Assembly: GCF_028607085.1 (NCBI RefSeq)
Contig: NZ_CP117413.1
Span: forward strand, 1 to 64,000
Origin: Sphingomonas naphthae
Lineage (GTDB): Bacteria > Pseudomonadota > Alphaproteobacteria > Sphingomonadales > Sphingomonadaceae
Direction of reading: 5' to 3'
Length of the DNA: 64,000 bases
Made by a program: the position numbers and the translations under genes
Notes under the pieces: model-generated
Database searches by the model: none
What the model was told of the DNA's origin: nothing
The model's input: only the letters and a program-made list of their open reading frames with translations
Shown here: piece by piece, positions 60,129-64,000 of the stretch
How positions within the stretch are numbered: the first letter of the stretch is position 1
How the letters are laid out: each line of letters begins with the position of its first letter

Positions 60129-62546
60129 TCATCCTTTCCTGATCAAAGAGGGCTGTCGACGTTGGTGAAAGACAGGAAGCCAGACGGCCGGGTCGTCTCC
60201 GAACTCGGCGCGAACGGCGTCGAGCAGACCGACCGTTTCGGTGGTGCCGGACAGCACCGCGAGATCGTCGGGCATCCCGGCCAGATCGAGCTCGACGACG
60301 ATGGAATCATGGCCCTGCTTCACGAGAAACCGTCGGGATTCAGGGATCAGCTCATTGCGTATCAGCCGAAACTCGGCGCGGGTGAGGCCGAGTCCATCAA
60401 TATAGTCGACTTCGCGCCCATAGGGATTTGGCAGCAGGATCTTGGTCGCAACCTGCTCCATTATGCTGTGGGAAATGTCAGACCGGAGCGCGTCGGCCGG
60501 GCTCTGCGTTCCGAACACCAGGAACGCATTCTGCTTACGATAGGTCTTCAGGCCATCCTGTGCGAACGCGCGGAACGCGTCATCGCCCAGTGCCTTCCAG
60601 AACTCGTCGATGTCGATGACAAGGCGCCGCCCATCGAGCAAGGCGTCAATGCGATGGAACATATACATCATAAGCGGAGTGCGGACTTCGGGGTTATCGA
60701 GAAAGTCCGTCATGTCGAAACCGATGAACCGGGTATCGAGGGACAATCGGTCCTCGGCATTGTCGAACACCCAGCCCAGCGATCCGCCTTGTGCCCATTT
60801 TTCGAGGCGCGCGCCGATCCCTTCGGGGTCTCGTTGGCCAAGTAGCTGGCGCAGGGCGAGGATGGATCGTTCGTGCGCGGGCAACCGCCCAAGGGATGCG
60901 ATGCCCTCGTCGATCATGCGTTCCTGCATGACGCCAAGCTGGCCTCCTCTGGGCGTTACCAGATGGCGGATCAGTCGGCCAAGGAAGACGACATTGCCGG
61001 GGCTCTGTTCGAGCGCGCGCAGCGGCGCAAAACCGGTCGTTTCCCCATTTTTGAGCGCCAGATAGGTCCCGCCGACCGAACGGACATAGATCTCGGCACC
61101 CCGATCCTTGTCGATGAAGATTTGCTGCGCGCCCGTCTTTTCGAGCTGGGCCATCAGGAAATTCTGGACGACAGTCTTGCCGCCACCCGATGGGCCTATG
61201 ATCAGGGTGTGCCCCAGATCATTGACGTGGAAGTTGAAATAATATGGTGATTGCGCGGCTGTTTTCATCAGCGCGATCGCTGGACCCCAATGATTCCCGT
61301 CAGCGCGACCCGAAGGGAAAGTGTGAAAGGGCGAGAGTGCAGCGAAATTGCGCGATGTGATCGCCGCTGGCCTTGCGCGCCACGCGAAATTGCCCGGTAG
61401 TTGCGCCCAAAACGCGGCCTCCAGCGCTGGGCCTTCGCGTGAGGAGACCAGACCCGCATCGGCCAGAGCAGCCCGCGCGGTCGACAGATTTTCGGCGAGG
61501 CGTTTGGTCGTCTCGCCGAATACCGCCAGCGAGAAATGATGCTCCCCCAGTACGAAGCGATTGCTCTGCAGATCGTCGGCCGCATCGGCGAGGTCGAGCG
61601 CCTGGCTTGCCGCGGCATCGTCGGTCGATGACATCTGGTTTTGCCGCCGGCGCAATCGTTCCGAAGCGCGAGCCTTGCCCATGAATGTGAACGACTGGGT
61701 GACGACAAATGAGAAGTCCTGGCTGAGCAGCGCATTCATCTGTCCGGGACGGGTCATTGCCGGATATTCACGGATGCCGAAGAGGCCGATGAAGCGGCTC
61801 TTATCATGTGCCCGGACCTCGATTGTCTCACGTCCGAAGATGACACGATCGCCATATAGTGCCGAACCTAGATGTCCTCGGACCAGCGGCACGCGCACGG
61901 ACTGCCCCATCATGACCGTCTCAAGGATTTCGAGCGGTCGCGAAAACATCAGGCCATTATGCTCGTAGAGACCCAGGCGCTCTGGTCGGCAGCGGCCAAG
62001 CAGTTTTTCGATATCCCGCGCTTTTTCCTCGAACCGGGCGAGTTCGTCCGCATCGACTTCGCTGCCCTCGCTCTTGGCCGCCGAAAGGCGCTTGAGCAAA
62101 ACACCCGTCCGATCGGCCGAGCCAATTGCAGGCCGCATAATGAGCGTCAGATAGAGCTCATTGACGAACATGCGTTTGGCCATCACGCGTTCGCGGTAGC
62201 GAGCGTCCAGATCGGCTGCGAAGGTCGAACGAAACTCGCCTTCGGGATAATCCGCGACCGGCCGCCGGATGATATGGCTCCAAATCGCGAGCCGATCGTC
62301 CGCGATATTGCGCAGCGTCCCGTTCAGTTTCTCATGCCAGTCGTTGAGATGGAGGGGATCGGCTGTCTCGAAGGCCAGTCCATCAAGCCGGAACATCATC
62401 ATGAGATCGCGGCCATCAAGCGCGATCACCTGTTCATCGATATGCCGTGCATAGGGAAGATAGCGCCCGGGATCGGCCTCATTTTTAAGGACACGCCACG
62501 GCGTCAGATTTGGCGCCATGCGCGCGCGACGCGCTACACTAGCCAC
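60129..62546 (-). CDS. virB4: VirB4 secretion ATPase
   Basis: The 805-residue protein has the VirB4 N-terminal domain (about 1-400), Walker A GPSGGGKT near 445, Walker B VIDIDEFWKALG near 645 and the FGTQSPADALRS motif downstream. It energises the pilus and channel. The GTG at 62546 overlaps virB3 and is preceded by AAGGG; ATG 62519 is an alternative start. No frameshift seen. Confidence 0.93.
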   Translation of the reverse strand: MASVARRARMAPNLTPWRVLKNEADPGRYLPYARHIDEQVIALDGRDLMMMFRLDGLAFETADPLHLNDWHEKLNGTLRNIADDRLAIWSHIIRRPVADYPEGEFRSTFAADLDARYRERVMAKRMFVNELYLTLIMRPAIGSADRTGVLLKRLSAAKSEGSEVDADELARFEEKARDIEKLLGRCRPERLGLYEHNGLMFSRPLEILETVMMGQSVRVPLVRGHLGSALYGDRVIFGRETIEVRAHDKSRFIGLFGIREYPAMTRPGQMNALLSQDFSFVVTQSFTFMGKARASERLRRRQNQMSSTDDAAASQALDLADAADDLQSNRFVLGEHHFSLAVFGETTKRLAENLSTARAALADAGLVSSREGPALEAAFWAQLPGNFAWRARPAAITSRNFAALSPFHTFPSGRADGNHWGPAIALMKTAAQSPYYFNFHVNDLGHTLIIGPSGGGKTVVQNFLMAQLEKTGAQQIFIDKDRGAEIYVRSVGGTYLALKNGETTGFAPLRALEQSPGNVVFLGRLIRHLVTPRGGQLGVMQERMIDEGIASLGRLPAHERSILALRQLLGQRDPEGIGARLEKWAQGGSLGWVFDNAEDRLSLDTRFIGFDMTDFLDNPEVRTPLMMYMFHRIDALLDGRRLVIDIDEFWKALGDDAFRAFAQDGLKTYRKQNAFLVFGTQSPADALRSDISHSIMEQVATKILLPNPYGREVDYIDGLGLTRAEFRLIRNELIPESRRFLVKQGHDSIVVELDLAGMPDDLAVLSGTTETVGLLDAVRAEFGDDPAVWLPVFHQRRQPSLIRKG

Positions 62547-62883
62547 GAGCGAAACCCTTGCGCTTGATACCATCCACGGGAAGCGGGGAGTAGGAACTTC
62601 CTCCCCACCATGTCCGATTGCGGCAGCGCGCTTTCGTGACGGTCCACAGCCACAGCAGGCGAAAGGCATTGGCGTCGTGACGCACGATAAGCCGCGCAAT
62701 GGCAAGGAAGGCGCCTGCCAGCGCAGCGGCATAAAGCGGATTACCGGTGATGATCAGGGTCAGGCAGGCCGCGAGCGCGATCGGCAGTGACGCTTCGATC
62801 GGAACGCCCAACCACATCGTCGGGCGGGTGACCGCCAAAAAGAGTGTCTCTTCTACGAGCCGATCTTGATCGGGGCCTGCCAT
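62539..62883 (-). CDS. virB3: VirB3 membrane protein
   Basis: The 114-residue protein has the family opening EETLFLAVTRPTMWLGVPIEA and two membrane helices (about 27-70). It partners VirB4 at the inner membrane. Confidence 0.92.
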   Translation of the reverse strand: MAGPDQDRLVEETLFLAVTRPTMWLGVPIEASLPIALAACLTLIITGNPLYAAALAGAFLAIARLIVRHDANAFRLLWLWTVTKARCRNRTWWGGSSYSPLPVDGIKRKGFARG

Positions 62884-62886
62884 GAA

Positions 62887-63219
62887 TCAGGCTCCGCCGG
62901 TGATCGTGTCGACGATCCACTGCGCGCTGAAGACAATGAAGATGCCAACGATAACGGTGACGAGCAGGCCGAGGCTCGCGCGGCCGGTAAAAAACATAAA
63001 GCCCACGATAACTACCGCGATGACGGCGATGGTCTTGGCAAAGGTGCCTGTCAGCCAGGTCTTGATGTTCTCGGCCATCGATGTCACGCCATCGGCCGCC
63101 TGGGCATGCGCAGGGTCAGTCAGAAGCAAGGAGACGACCAGCGCGGTTACGACGACCAATACCGCTTTGACGAGCGTTCGATGCCATATCTCGGGTCGAT
63201 GCGCTGCGACGAATGTCAT
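62887..63219 (-). CDS. virB2: VirB2 major pilin
   Basis: The 110-residue prepilin has a long signal region (1-39, ending DPAHA) and two hydrophobic helices (TIAVIAVVIVGFMFFTGRAS and LLVTVIVGIFIVFSAQWIV). It is the conjugative pilus subunit. It lies 3 bases upstream of virB3. Confidence 0.93.
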   Translation of the reverse strand: MTFVAAHRPEIWHRTLVKAVLVVVTALVVSLLLTDPAHAQAADGVTSMAENIKTWLTGTFAKTIAVIAVVIVGFMFFTGRASLGLLVTVIVGIFIVFSAQWIVDTITGGA

Positions 63220-63896
63220 TGGCTGTTTCCTTCATTCGAGGGCACGCGCGAATTTCCAAACACCATCATTGGTGCCTGCCATCCGCCCGCTGAAATGTTC
63301 CAAATGTTCGGCTGCGATGCCGCGATCGACATTTCTGGCGAGGCCGGGACAGGAAGCGGCGGTCTCGGCCTGGCGATTGCCGCCGATGGCAGTGCCGCGG
63401 ACACGGACTGCGCGCGCATGGCCGGGATCACGATCGCCGAACTCGCATAGACGCGGCCGACATAACCATTGCGAAAGCCGCGGCCGCGATCTCCCGTGTT
63501 GTATAGGGAGAGCGCCACGGAGATCGCTTGGTCCCCTGCGGGCTGGTATCGGGCGGCAGCGGCATAGTTGTCGGAGAGCACATGTGCCGACGCCGCCAGA
63601 TTCTTGCAGGGGTCGAAAGCATCCTCAACCGACAAGCCCAGCCATGAAAGGTTCGCACTGTTGATCTGCCCGAGGCCGAGATCGATGTTGACGCCTCGCG
63701 CGATAAGATTTTTTGCCTGGTAGATGGCGTCTACGACGCTTTTGGGATCCGGCCGGGCGAAGCCTCGCGCATTGACCCCAATTGCCAACGTGTTGAACCG
63801 GCTTTCGGTGTGAACGAGCGATATCAGTGTCTCTGGCGCGACCGATGGCGCGCACCGGCCCGCAAGAGCGATTACGCTGGCCAGTTCGAGGATCAT
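63216..63896 (-). CDS. virB1: VirB1 lytic transglycosylase
   Basis: The 226-residue protein is a soluble lytic transglycosylase with catalytic E31 in HTESRFN, GLGQINSANL and AVALSLYNTG. It opens peptidoglycan for the channel. The proline-rich tail holds no domain. The ATG overlaps the upstream stop, and the stop overlaps virB2. Confidence 0.92.
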   Translation of the reverse strand: MILELASVIALAGRCAPSVAPETLISLVHTESRFNTLAIGVNARGFARPDPKSVVDAIYQAKNLIARGVNIDLGLGQINSANLSWLGLSVEDAFDPCKNLAASAHVLSDNYAAAARYQPAGDQAISVALSLYNTGDRGRGFRNGYVGRVYASSAIVIPAMRAQSVSAALPSAAIARPRPPLPVPASPEMSIAASQPNIWNISAGGWQAPMMVFGNSRVPSNEGNSQ

Positions 63897-64000
63897 TGCT
63901 GCACCTCACCCAGGGCGCCGGTGTCCGCAGCGAGCCCCTCGATGTTCGCCAGCGAATAGCTTTGCTGCGTTCCATCTTGGTTGGTCATAACGACCCGGCG
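63893..64000 (-). CDS. 3' end of an unidentified gene upstream of virB1
   Basis: The last 35 residues, ending SLANIEGLAADTGALGEVQQ, run off the window edge. The stop overlaps the virB1 start (ATGA), so it is in the same operon. Too short to identify. Confidence 0.6.
   Translation of the reverse strand, partial: RRVVMTNQDGTQQSYSLANIEGLAADTGALGEVQQ

Noticed and set aside
1-64000. CRISPR arrays, tRNA and rRNA genes
   Set aside because: No regularly spaced repeats, cloverleaf-like tracts or rRNA-like stretches were seen on reading through; a dedicated search could still find a tRNA I missed.

Overview
The window is GC-rich DNA, probably from a sphingomonad-type alphaproteobacterium (Sphingobium, Novosphingobium or Sphingomonas). 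This rests on codon use, on gene families I associate with sphingomonad conjugative plasmids and integrative elements, and on a VirB-type conjugation operon. No rRNA, tRNA, CRISPR array, replication initiator or element-level integrase was found, so plasmid and integrative conjugative element cannot be told apart.

Layout. (1) 1-6.4 kb is conjugative-element backbone: a very long ParB-family protein, an ArdC-type antirestriction protein, two PAPS-reductase-like ATP pyrophosphatases and three small unknown proteins between them. (2) 6.44-31.1 kb is a foreign insertion of about 24.7 kb that splits the second PAPS-reductase-like gene. Its N-terminal 191 codons lie at 5867-6439 and its C-terminal 143 codons at 31105-31536, and joining them restores one reading frame. 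At its right end the insertion carries a tight four-gene operon: three large tyrosine-recombinase-like proteins and a DUF6262/TnpC-like protein, in the layout of Tn554-type elements. Its cargo is a Gabija-like defence operon (DEDDh exonuclease, OLD/TOPRIM nuclease GajA, UvrD-like helicase GajB), an OmpR-type two-component system, an RND efflux operon (adaptor, pump, outer-membrane channel), an RcnB-like protein, an EF-hand protein and a minus-strand set of exported or hypothetical proteins. (3) 31.1-35.4 kb returns to backbone: small conserved proteins (DUF2493 and others) and ssb. (4) 35.4-45.8 kb is accessory: arsenic resistance (arsR-arsC-acr3-arsN2-arsH), an AbiE-type type IV toxin-antitoxin pair under a twin palindromic operator, a nuclease-like secreted protein, a GAF hybrid histidine kinase, a LysE exporter and a zeta-like toxin with a putative antitoxin. 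(5) 46-49 kb is maintenance: small conserved proteins and parA-parB bracketed by two 18-bp palindromes that are good parS candidates. (6) 49-64 kb is transfer: a probable oriT region, mobC, a relaxase, an LPD7 protein, the VirD4 coupling ATPase, and a complete minus-strand virB11-virB1 set including an EexN-type entry-exclusion lipoprotein.

How the parts fit. The second half is a self-transmissible DNA-transfer machine with partition and addiction functions. The first few kilobases carry early-transfer functions (antirestriction, ParB-like). The inserted recombinase element adds phage defence and efflux, and the arsenic operon adds metal resistance. The most interesting structures are the gene-splitting recombinase element, the exonuclease-extended Gabija operon, and the regulatory palindromes at arsR, abiE and parAB.
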